Shown here piece by piece: positions 1-5,565 of a stretch of DNA of 6,603 nucleotides. The notes beneath the pieces were generated by a model that made no database searches, had not been told where the DNA came from, and was given only the letters and a program-made list of their open reading frames with translations. Source of the DNA: Candidatus Shapirobacteria bacterium (GTDB lineage Bacteria; Patescibacteriota; Microgenomatia; UBA12405). The position numbers were made by a program, and so were the translations under genes. The stretch covers positions 1-6,603 of the forward strand of contig VFLE01000076.1 in the NCBI GenBank assembly GCA_009885205.1. The letters are read 5' to 3'. Numbering within the stretch: the stretch's first letter is position 1; each line of letters opens with the position of its first letter.

Positions 1-80
1 ATAAAAGGAGGGGTCAAAGGGTCTGGAATTCGCGAAGCGAATTCTGATGACCTTGGTTCCCCTTATTGGTTCCCCTTATT
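1..80. repeat. Dispersed palindromic intergenic repeat, long form (inverted copy)
   Basis: Read on the minus strand, this is the long version of the repeat that also fills 4878-5100. Bases 17-61 match 4991-5035 in opposite orientation over 45 bases with one difference, and bases 3-18 match 4935-4950 in the same way. Inside it is GAATTCGCGAAGCGAATTC (26-44), two 8-base arms around GAA. Bases 55-67 and 68-80 are a perfect tandem repeat of GGTTCCCCTTATT. The repeat runs right up to, and supplies, the stop codon of the structural-protein gene, giving tandem TAA TAA. It continues off the left edge. Confidence 0.85.
26..44 (-). terminator. Stem-loop downstream of the structural-protein gene
   Basis: GAATTCGC and GCGAATTC form a perfect 8-bp stem around a 3-base loop, about 35 bases past the stop codon of the 79-1377 gene. 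Mimivirus transcripts are known to be cleaved and polyadenylated at hairpins, so this is a reasonable 3'-end signal. The same element also sits in the repeat cluster at 5008-5026, with one arm mismatch, so it may be only a part of the repeat. Confidence 0.4.
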
Positions 81-1377
81 AAAGGTCATAAATCATCTTC
101 AGAGTCAAACAAAAAGAATAATTCGCCCCATTCATCGGCAAAATACGCCCATAGGCATCATACATACGTATACGTAATTTCTGTATATCTACCGGTCCAA
201 AATATTTCCTCGGTTCCGTCACTACGCGAAGATCACCATTTACCGCAATATCGTTTGCGGATCCCTTGGTCGAAACACGCGCCAATACATCTGCACCCAT
301 CATTGAATCGCCAAACACATTCGTAAAATAATTATGCGCCGTTTTTTGGAAATCGTCCACCGCCAAATATACATATCGAAAGGTATTGACATCCATCAAG
401 GTGTCTCCGATATATTGATTCGATCCAGTGTATTTAAAACGCGTATATCCCAAGTTCCATCCAATTTTTATCGAGACATCCGTCAAATCCGCATTTCCGC
501 TACTGTCACGCGTAAAATCGAGTGTAATCGTATTTACGTTTGCGGCGAATGCGCCCGTGGGAGAAAGAGTAAGCTTTTGTGTAAAGGGTCCCAGACTAAA
601 TTGAATATACGAATAAATATCGTTCGGTGCCAATAAATTCCCAAATATATCCTTGGGCGAAATCAATAGATTAAGCACGTTTAATAAATCGTCATTCGTA
701 TAAACGCCATCGGGGACCGTAAAAATACGTGTGGCAGTTTGGTTCGGTGTACTCGTCGCAATGTCCGTATAATTTACGGCCATATACAAAAAATTGTTAC
801 CATAAACAGATGAGATGGTATAAAACGCCACCGGAAATTCAAGGCAGGATAATTCCATAGAGACCACTTTGTTATAACGCATGGGCAGTTTAATGACGAA
901 ATCGGAACTCTGTGGCTGAACCGTGTACATATTTTCACGGAATCGGGTATCAATATTGATCGATTTGGTTAAAATGCGTGCGTTCAGCGGATTCATATCG
1001 CCGTGAAAGAATTCGCTGTTCTGACTATACACAAACTTGGCGTCCGTATGCGCACGGAGTTCGCTCGTTCTGGGGAGAACTGGGGCCAATGGGGGAATAT
1101 CATAAGGGTCGAGTTTTTGATTGAGCGGAATCGTGGTCGGCGGCTTGGGGTAAGGCGCGCGATATCCAATGAGACGCTGTTTCGCTTCGTTTAGAAAACT
1201 GACAAATCCGCTTGTAAAACGCTTATCCAGCTGGTTTTTGTTCAAATATTTTTCGCGAAGTTCGTATTCTTTATATTCAATGTCGCTTATCGTATAATTG
1301 GGGTGATTTGTCAATTGGAAAAAGGCTTCTAAATCTTGGACCGAATAGTGGCTAATATCTAAATCGAGGAATTCCAT
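79..1377 (-). CDS. Conserved giant-virus protein, probable virion structural component
   Basis: This 432-residue protein has no signal peptide or membrane segment. Residues 1-70 form a charged, probably helical N-terminal domain (NYTISDIEYKEYELREKYL) of a type found at the start of many giant-virus proteins. A proline-rich linker follows (about 75-102). The rest looks beta-rich. It opens with SINIDTRFREN (139-149), continues with VVSMELSCLEFP (171-182) and an NNF segment (194-196), then GWNLGYTRFKYTG (307-319), and ends with YFGPVDIQKLRIRMYDAYGR (392-411) and an aromatic C-terminus. I recognise this pattern from unnamed proteins of marine Mimivirus-like viruses. A virion role is inferred from the beta-rich, non-enzymatic character and is not shown by the sequence. 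The ATG at 1377 is the only sensible start. The stop lies inside the flanking repeat. The gene is divergent from the 90-residue gene. Confidence 0.85.
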   Translation of the reverse strand: MEFLDLDISHYSVQDLEAFFQLTNHPNYTISDIEYKEYELREKYLNKNQLDKRFTSGFVSFLNEAKQRLIGYRAPYPKPPTTIPLNQKLDPYDIPPLAPVLPRTSELRAHTDAKFVYSQNSEFFHGDMNPLNARILTKSINIDTRFRENMYTVQPQSSDFVIKLPMRYNKVVSMELSCLEFPVAFYTISSVYGNNFLYMAVNYTDIATSTPNQTATRIFTVPDGVYTNDDLLNVLNLLISPKDIFGNLLAPNDIYSYIQFSLGPFTQKLTLSPTGAFAANVNTITLDFTRDSSGNADLTDVSIKIGWNLGYTRFKYTGSNQYIGDTLMDVNTFRYVYLAVDDFQKTAHNYFTNVFGDSMMGADVLARVSTKGSANDIAVNGDLRVVTEPRKYFGPVDIQKLRIRMYDAYGRILPMNGANYSFCLTLKMIYDL

Positions 1378-1484
1378 AGTTTTTGGGATATATAATAACT
1401 GTCATATTTTTTATTTCATACAAACGTGGACGATAGAATGTAATTTGCAATAAACAAATTAAATATAATCCGTTATATAGAAAA
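1378..1484. promoter_or_regulatory. Divergent intergenic promoter region
   Basis: This AT-rich gap of 107 bases separates the starts of two divergent genes and must hold both promoters. It has no AAAATTGA on either strand, unlike the region before the methyltransferase. Candidate A/T-rich boxes are TATATAATAA (1389-1398) on the structural-gene side and TTAAATATAA (1459-1468) before the 90-residue gene. A late or intermediate class is plausible for a structural gene, but no exact motif can be assigned. Confidence 0.4.
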
Positions 1485-1757
1485 ATGGAAAAATTTGTTA
1501 CGATATCTCATGTGCAAGTTGGAAAAAAGTATAAAGTAATAAAATTTAAATACGGGGTTCGAATGACCGATATTCAACTGGGCGAAACAGATATGCAAAA
1601 TATAAAATCGGAAGAAGTGCTGGGGGAATTGGTGGAAATCAAGTTTTATGGGAGACAGTATGATCCAGATGCTTTATTTGTTTTTAAGAATGAAAACGGC
1701 GAGAAATATGAGTTTTTTCCTTCATTTGGTAATATTGAGGGGTTTGTCGAATTGTAG
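1485..1757 (+). CDS. Small hypothetical protein (90 aa)
   Basis: I do not recognise this protein. It starts at an ATG in a strong A-rich context (AAAAATGG) after an AT-rich leader, and it fills most of the gap between two better-supported genes on the same strand as its downstream neighbour. The sequence alternates hydrophobic and charged residues (VGKKYKVIKFKYGVR, LGELVEIKFYGR, DALFVFKNENGEKYEFFPS). This suggests a small all-beta domain, perhaps an SH3-like or OB-like barrel. There is no signal peptide, membrane helix or cysteine motif. A hairpin and 47 bases separate it from the glycosyltransferase-oxygenase gene, so the two probably have separate transcripts. The minus-strand frame over its 3' end (1646-1864) has no support. 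Confidence 0.75.
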   Translation: MEKFVTISHVQVGKKYKVIKFKYGVRMTDIQLGETDMQNIKSEEVLGELVEIKFYGRQYDPDALFVFKNENGEKYEFFPSFGNIEGFVEL

Positions 1758-1770
1758 GGGAATAACAATA

Positions 1771-1793
1771 TAGTAATATAACAAATATTACTA
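1771..1793 (+). terminator. Hairpin between the 90-aa gene and the bifunctional enzyme gene
   Basis: TAGTAATAT and ATATTACTA form a perfect 9-bp stem with an AACAA loop, beginning 14 bases past the stop codon of the 90-residue gene and ending 11 bases before the next ATG. It fits a Mimivirus-type hairpin 3'-end signal. The A/T-only stem is weak, and the same stretch must also act as the promoter or leader of the next gene. Confidence 0.45.
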
Positions 1794-1804
1794 ATAATAA
1801 AAAC

Positions 1805-3388
1805 ATGTATTACGGATATGATTTCAATGAAAGAAACGGGGGAGGATTGGGCGCCATCATTCATGATGTCATGAACGCATATAAATATGCTAAAATGAAC
1901 AATCTACTTTTCTGTTTTACAAAAGAAGGGTATGAAATACCAAGATTGAATGGCGCAACAGAAGAAAATGCAGACATTCCGAATAAACAGTGGGATTCTT
2001 ATTTTCAATCCATAATCCCGATTGTTGAAAAAGAGAATTGTGCAGGATTGTGGCCCATATTTTTGCCAGATACTCAATCGAATAAATGGTCGATCCAAGA
2101 ATACGCCGATATCATAAACAATGACATTTTTATCTTGAATCCGGAGACAAAAGACAAAGTAAACGAATTGGTAAAAAACACCGCGTTTTGCGAAGAAACT
2201 GATATTGTATTGCATATACGGAGGACGGATAAAACCGCCGAATCGAATTCATTTCTTCCGTTTGAGATTTTTATAAAAGAATGTGAATACGTTCTTTACG
2301 AATTGAATGATGAAAAAAACAGAATTTATATTTGTACCGATGACAAATCCGTATGTGAAACAATACGAGATCATTTTCATAAAAAAAAGGTGGAAGTGGT
2401 ATGGGATACAAACAAAAACGACGATTTTTTACATGAAGCGCGAATTTTAGGAACGTTGTCAAACGAAGCGGCATACAAAGAAACAATGAATTCTTTCAAA
2501 AATTTGATGATTATGAAACGCGCGGTTCATTTAGTCGGCGGGCGCATGTCTTATTTTTTCCGAATTGGCGAGTTGTTGAGATATCCTAAAAAAACGACAA
2601 ATGTCCAAGACAACGACTTATTCGGTATAGCACCTTATTCGGGGGTGGGATATATGATTCGCCCATATCGAAAAATGGCAATACACGATTTTATTAATCC
2701 ATTGGTTCACACTACCATAGAAAAATATGCGGACATTTACAAAAAAGAGGGAATTGTTACAGTTCCCGATTTTATATCAGAAAGCGTCTTGGAACAAGTA
2801 AAACCCGAATTGGAAAATTATAAATGGTGGTGTTATGCAACTATGCCCAATAATAATGAATGGGTCGTGAAATATTTTTCGGATTTGAATGATCCTATTC
2901 TCGGGGAACGTTTTTTAGAATGTGGCCAACAATTAGAAAATCGCCAATTTTGTTATCGCTTTAAGCGAGATGTTGGTGGTCATTATGCGGTTTGTAATTG
3001 TGTGGCATGTCGGCTATATGCGACTATCCAGAGTTTTCCGGTGACCGATATGTTATGTAAAATTGTTGGATGTAGAAATTTGATCCCAGGGGAGATGTTT
3101 TTGAGTAATTATGGAAAAAACGATTTCATAAGTATTCATCATGATATAAATAAGGGGGATATTGCGGTCACTTTTTCGCTGAGTTCCGATTGGAGTCCGG
3201 TTTATGGGGGGATTTTGCATTTTTGTGATGGAGAAAAAAATATATACAAAAGTATTGTGCCCAAATTGGGGTCGGTAAATATATTCGGATTAGATCCGGA
3301 AAATGGACTCGATCATTTTGTATCCACTGTAAACGTGGATAAAAACCGATATACGTTGACCGCTTGGTATACTAGAACCTGGGCCTAA
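1805..3388 (+). CDS. Fucosyltransferase-like glycosyltransferase fused to 2OG-Fe(II) oxygenase
   Basis: This 527-residue protein has two enzymatic domains. Residues 1 to about 278 resemble the GT23/NodZ/O-fucosyltransferase group. A glycine-rich GGGLGAIIHDVMNAYKYA (12-29) starts the fold, HIRRTDK (137-143) is the diagnostic HxRRTD sugar-nucleotide motif seen in FUT8, and VGGRMSYFFRI (244-254) matches the late donor-site segment. Residues about 310-527 are a double-stranded beta-helix oxygenase. H445-x-D447 and the distal H504 are the iron ligands, and R515 in NRYTLTAWY is the 2-oxoglutarate-binding arginine. It resembles prolyl-4-hydroxylase-type enzymes. All key residues are present in both domains and there is no frameshift, so it is probably bifunctional. 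There is no signal peptide or membrane anchor, so cytosolic (virus factory) action is likely. Donor, acceptor and hydroxylated substrate cannot be read from the sequence. Other family options for the first domain are GT11- or GT65-like enzymes. Confidence 0.88.
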   Translation: MYYGYDFNERNGGGLGAIIHDVMNAYKYAKMNNLLFCFTKEGYEIPRLNGATEENADIPNKQWDSYFQSIIPIVEKENCAGLWPIFLPDTQSNKWSIQEYADIINNDIFILNPETKDKVNELVKNTAFCEETDIVLHIRRTDKTAESNSFLPFEIFIKECEYVLYELNDEKNRIYICTDDKSVCETIRDHFHKKKVEVVWDTNKNDDFLHEARILGTLSNEAAYKETMNSFKNLMIMKRAVHLVGGRMSYFFRIGELLRYPKKTTNVQDNDLFGIAPYSGVGYMIRPYRKMAIHDFINPLVHTTIEKYADIYKKEGIVTVPDFISESVLEQVKPELENYKWWCYATMPNNNEWVVKYFSDLNDPILGERFLECGQQLENRQFCYRFKRDVGGHYAVCNCVACRLYATIQSFPVTDMLCKIVGCRNLIPGEMFLSNYGKNDFISIHHDINKGDIAVTFSLSSDWSPVYGGILHFCDGEKNIYKSIVPKLGSVNIFGLDPENGLDHFVSTVNVDKNRYTLTAWYTRTWA

Positions 3389-3413
3389 TACATATTTTGG
3401 ATAATTATATCCG

Positions 3414-3632
3414 TCATACACCTTTTATCCTTGAAGAATTGAAAGGGTACAAAAATATATACGTATATAAAATATCTAATATAAATCCGCTTATAGAAAA
3501 ACATAATAATACGTATTCCATTATGGATTTGTGTTCAATATTATAAAAATAAATGATCAATAAAGCGAAGAATGGTATCGCTAAAATATCTCCATAATGA
3601 CTACCATTTTTTATAAAGTCATTATATTTCAT
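3414..3632 (-). CDS. Small two-helix membrane protein (72 aa)
   Basis: A short protein with two clear hydrophobic helices, about residues 16-31 (ILAIPFFALLIIYFY) and about 40-62 (YVLLCFSISGFILDILYTYIF), joined by a short polar turn (NIEHKS) and ending in a basic tail. The N-terminal MKYNDFIKNGSHYGD and the pattern of a small, aromatic-rich double-pass protein match an unnamed family I recall from marine Mimivirus-like genomes. A place in the virion's internal membrane or a host membrane is likely, but the function is unknown. It starts at ATG (3632) and stops at TGA, 25 bases from the stop of the convergent glycosyltransferase-oxygenase gene. No AAAATTGA lies upstream. The 17-bp hairpin at 3673-3709 is just beyond its promoter region. 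Confidence 0.72.
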   Translation of the reverse strand: MKYNDFIKNGSHYGDILAIPFFALLIIYFYNIEHKSIMEYVLLCFSISGFILDILYTYIFLYPFNSSRIKGV

Positions 3633-3672
3633 ATCTATACGATAGGATTATAATAAAATTTGTTGTCCCATT

Positions 3673-3709
3673 TTACACCTTCGGACATTGAAAATGTCCA
3701 AAGGTGTAA
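3673..3709. repeat. Long imperfect palindrome (17-bp arms, 3-base loop)
   Basis: TTACACCTTCGGACATT (3673-3689) pairs with AATGTCCAAAGGTGTAA (3693-3709) across a GAA loop, with a single mismatched position. A further AAGGGTGTAA follows at 3716-3725. This is the longest perfect-class stem in the window and is far stronger than the other hairpins. It could end transcripts from either strand or be a copy of a second dispersed repeat family unrelated to the GGGAACC family. It does not lie next to a clear gene end, which makes the terminator reading less certain. Confidence 0.75.
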
Positions 3710-3816
3710 TTCTTCAAGGGTGTAAATTGCCAATATGTCGGTTACAAAATAACATTTTCGAACGACATTCACATATTCCGATACTCTTTTCGAGAAGTTA
3801 GCATTTAGAATGTATA

Positions 3817-3918
3817 TCAATTTCGTCTACGTTTGGAATATTTACGCTTTGATCGTTTCGTTTTTTTAGACTGTTGCTTACGTTTTTTATACAAAATTGA
3901 ATATAAACATATCTCTCT
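3817..3918 (-). pseudogene. Lysine/arginine-rich reading-frame remnant without a start codon
   Basis: On the minus strand, 33 codons are open from just after a TAG (3919-3921) to a TGA (3817-3819). The final 23 residues begin YKKRKQQSKKTKR and end YSKRRRN, and about 15 of them are Lys or Arg. Tails like this are common at the C-termini of small basic DNA-binding or virion proteins in giant viruses. There is no ATG in frame, and the stop before it blocks extension, so it looks like the surviving 3' end of a broken gene. It overlaps the early promoter of the methyltransferase. A chance frame in A-rich DNA cannot be excluded. Confidence 0.35.
3893..3900 (+). promoter_or_regulatory. Early promoter element AAAATTGA of the methyltransferase gene
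   Basis: An exact AAAATTGA, the known early-gene element of Mimivirus and relatives, ends 32 bases before the methyltransferase ATG and is followed by an AT-rich leader. It is one of only two exact copies placed upstream of a gene start in the window. The other precedes the HNH-like gene. Confidence 0.75.
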
Positions 3919-3932
3919 CTAAATAGGAACGA

Positions 3933-4877
3933 ATGAACTTCCCTATAAAAATCAAACCTCCGCCTCCACAGAATATTTTGCTAGTGAAAGAAGAACCCGT
4001 CTTTTACATCAAAATCAAACCCCCACCAAAACAAGTACAGATTATTCACGGCGACGCATTTGTGAAACTCGATTCTATAAAAGACAAAACAGTTCAAACG
4101 GTATGTATCGATCCGCCGTATAATATCGGAAAAGACAGCTGGGACAATATCGAAAATTATATTGAATGGCTCACGTCCATCGTTAAAAAACTTTCCTGTA
4201 AAATGCGTGCAAATGGGTCCATGTTTATTTTCCACAATGATATGGAACAAATCGCGGAGCTTATGATATCCATAAAAAAATCCACCCCCCTCATCTTTAA
4301 ACAGATGATTGTTTGGAATAAACGATTTGAAGGGTCGCCTAAAAAAGGGTTTTTGGACGGATATGTCATGAAAAATGAAATGCACAATTGGAACAAAATG
4401 GCCGAATATATATTGTTCTATACCTTTGACAATTCGTCAATCATAAAAGAAGAACGGAAAAAGCAAAACGTATTGCAGCATACTATATCGCAAGAGATTC
4501 TTAGCAAAACGGGGGGGTTTACCGGATGGTACAGCAATATAGAAACGGGAAAGAATCAGCCCACGCGAGATACGATGGTTCCTATTACCAAACACCTTGG
4601 AATACAGTATGACGACATTGTTCCTAAATTCCGTAATTTGAAAACCGATCATAGTGTTTGGAATTATGATATGGCGCCAAGATCCGATATACACGTAACA
4701 CCGAAACCGGTGAATCTTTTGAAAAATATTATATTGCATACAACAGATCCAGGGGATTTGGTATTGGATTGTTTTGCCGGAACTGGATCCACTGGGAAAG
4801 CATGTTTGGAGACGGGGCGTCGATGCATTTTGATAGAAAAAGATGAAAAATATTATGAGCACCTTATTAAGGGTTAA
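3933..4877 (+). CDS. DNA methyltransferase, beta-class N6-adenine/N4-cytosine type
   Basis: This 314-residue enzyme transfers a methyl group from S-adenosylmethionine to an exocyclic amino group of a DNA base. The catalytic motif IV, DPPYNIG (60-66), comes before the SAM-binding motif I, LDCFAGTGSTG (278-288), which is the beta-class order of the N6_N4_Mtase family. TPKPVNLLKNII (256-267) and PGDLVLD (273-279) complete the core, and IEKDEKYYEHL (301-311) is the typical end. DPPY favours adenine as the target. Residues about 184-232, in the target-recognition part, look like an XRE-type helix-turn-helix (SNIETGKNQPT). The N-terminus (1-35) is an unusual proline-rich extension with IKIKPPP twice. 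Length and motifs are intact, so it should be active. The recognition site cannot be deduced. It has an AAAATTGA promoter, and a palindromic repeat follows the stop at once. Confidence 0.93.
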   Translation: MNFPIKIKPPPPQNILLVKEEPVFYIKIKPPPKQVQIIHGDAFVKLDSIKDKTVQTVCIDPPYNIGKDSWDNIENYIEWLTSIVKKLSCKMRANGSMFIFHNDMEQIAELMISIKKSTPLIFKQMIVWNKRFEGSPKKGFLDGYVMKNEMHNWNKMAEYILFYTFDNSSIIKEERKKQNVLQHTISQEILSKTGGFTGWYSNIETGKNQPTRDTMVPITKHLGIQYDDIVPKFRNLKTDHSVWNYDMAPRSDIHVTPKPVNLLKNIILHTTDPGDLVLDCFAGTGSTGKACLETGRRCILIEKDEKYYEHLIKG

Positions 4878-5100
4878 GGGTTTAAGGGAACCAAGGTTCC
4901 CTTAAGATCCCTCCAAGGGGAACCAAGGTTCCCCTTTGACCCCTCCTTTTCAGGTTCAAGGGGACCAAGGTTCAAGGGTTAAGGGTTTAAGGGAACCAAG
5001 GTCATCAGAATTCCCTTCGCGAATTCCAGACCCTTAAGATCCATACTTTATAATGGTTCCCTTAATAAGGAGGGGTTTTAGGGGAACGTAGTTCCCCTAA
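4878..5100. repeat. Mosaic cluster of palindromic GGGAACC repeats
   Basis: Several units stand side by side. The first is a stem at 4882-4905 (arms TTAAGGGAACC and GGTTCCCTTAA around AA). Then come a G4 variant at 4915-4936 (AAGGGGAACC / GGTTCCCCTT), two AGGTTCAAGGG stretches near 4952-4977, the long form at 4991-5035 containing GAATTCCCTTCGCGAATTC (5008-5026), and a third stem at 5078-5100 (TTAGGGGAAC / GTTCCCCTAA around GTA). Linkers such as AAGATCCCTCC and TGACCCCTCC recur. Bases 4881-4914 are identical to 6554-6587, and 4991-5035 matches 17-61 in inverted form. No open gene lies here. Confidence 0.9.
4882..4905 (+). terminator. Hairpin at the 3' end of the methyltransferase gene
   Basis: Perfect 11-bp arms with a 2-base AA spacer begin 4 bases after the methyltransferase stop codon. 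By the Mimivirus hairpin rule this is the most likely transcript end for that gene. The following variant stem at 4915-4936 could act as a backup. Confidence 0.55.
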
Positions 5101-5152
5101 GGTGATTCATTTCTTTTCTATTTTTATACAACAACATCATAAAATAATCAAA

Positions 5153-5497
5153 ATGTCGTGCAAAATGTACATCCATTTCCATAATCAAACAGATCTGCCA
5201 ATTATGTTGAGCAGTTGGGTAAAGGGGTCAAATATTCTGCATCACATTCGAGTTGCAGGTGGGGAAAAACTTCTCGTACATAGCAGCGTAGGAGAATGGC
5301 ATATGGATTCCATGTTAGACAGCAACGAGGATCTGAAAATGTGGAAAGATGCGGGTCTGGCAAAAAAACTGATTCTCGGTAAATTTCGGTCCGATCCTTG
5401 TTTTCAAGGAAATTATTCATGGATGGAGTACGACGAACCATTTGACTGCATATTTACTCCAGGCGAAATTGGCCAAATCACCTTCTTGCGAAAATAA
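5153..5497 (+). CDS. Small conserved-looking hypothetical protein (114 aa)
   Basis: I do not recognise a named family, although proteins of this look (SSVGEWHMDSM, LGKFRSDPC..GNYSWMEYD) occur in giant-virus genomes. The start is placed at ATG 5153 (MSCKMYIHF) in an AAAATG context. The frame is open further upstream only to a GTG within the repeat boundary, which is unlikely in a eukaryotic virus. Residues 1-57 read as alternating beta-strands, 58-72 as a short helix (NEDLKMWKDAGLAKK), and 73-114 as strands, so a compact beta-sandwich is likely. There is no signal peptide or membrane segment. Upstream, TTCTATTTTTATA (5115-5127) resembles the TCTA-in-AT late elements known from Cafeteria virus, but the match is weak. 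It is convergent with the HNH-like gene and shares a hairpin with it. Confidence 0.78.
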   Translation: MSCKMYIHFHNQTDLPIMLSSWVKGSNILHHIRVAGGEKLLVHSSVGEWHMDSMLDSNEDLKMWKDAGLAKKLILGKFRSDPCFQGNYSWMEYDEPFDCIFTPGEIGQITFLRK

Positions 5498-5527
5498 AAA
5501 ATAAAGAATTCCTATTTTATTTTTTAT
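5494..5527. terminator. Shared A/T hairpin between convergent genes
   Basis: ATAAAAAATAAA and TTTATTTTTTAT form a perfect 12-bp stem around a 10-base loop. The left arm includes the stop codon of the 114-residue gene. The hairpin is 38 bases beyond the stop of the HNH-like gene on the other strand. Its position between two convergent ends suits a bidirectional 3'-end signal. Confidence 0.6.
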
Positions 5528-5565
5528 AGCAATGTCCCTCCCACCCACCCCTACCTAATCCTAAT

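Larger units (their letters stand above)
3633..3932. other. Gene-poor region with hairpin, reading-frame remnant and early promoter
   Basis: This is 300 bases with no convincing ATG-started gene. It contains the promoter side of the 72-residue membrane-protein gene, a long inverted repeat (3673-3709), an open frame with no ATG at its head (3635-3820, minus), a lysine/arginine-rich frame without a start (3817-3918, minus) and the AAAATTGA element before the methyltransferase. Together these suggest a decayed minus-strand gene whose left part has been lost or scrambled. Confidence 0.5.

Noticed and set aside
334..636. 100-residue plus-strand frame inside the structural-protein gene
   Set aside because: It lies antisense to a well-supported 432-residue gene, shows no domain, and has a composition typical of a reverse-frame shadow.
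3398..3411. GGATA-ATTA-TATCC stem between the convergent enzyme and membrane-protein genes
   Set aside because: The stem is only 5 bp, too weak to call as a transcript-end signal, although the position would be suitable.
3635..3820. 61-residue minus-strand open frame upstream of the membrane-protein gene
   Set aside because: It begins at TTG just after an in-frame TAG, its only internal ATG is near the end, and the long hairpin lies inside it. No family is recognisable. It is described only as part of the gene-poor region.
3981..4385. 134-residue minus-strand frame across the methyltransferase
   Set aside because: It is antisense to the conserved catalytic motifs, and its sequence is low in any recognisable pattern. 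The methyltransferase explains the openness.
4437..4862. 141-residue minus-strand frame across the methyltransferase C-terminal half
   Set aside because: It is a shadow of the conserved SAM-binding region. No start context or family supports it.
4952..4977. GGTTCAAGG sequences resembling a tRNA T-arm
   Set aside because: No acceptor stem, anticodon arm or D-arm can be folded around them. They are part of the GGGAACC repeat mosaic.
4878..5100. Possible CRISPR-like array
   Set aside because: Repeat units are palindromic, differ in length and linker, and lie back to back without regular spacers.
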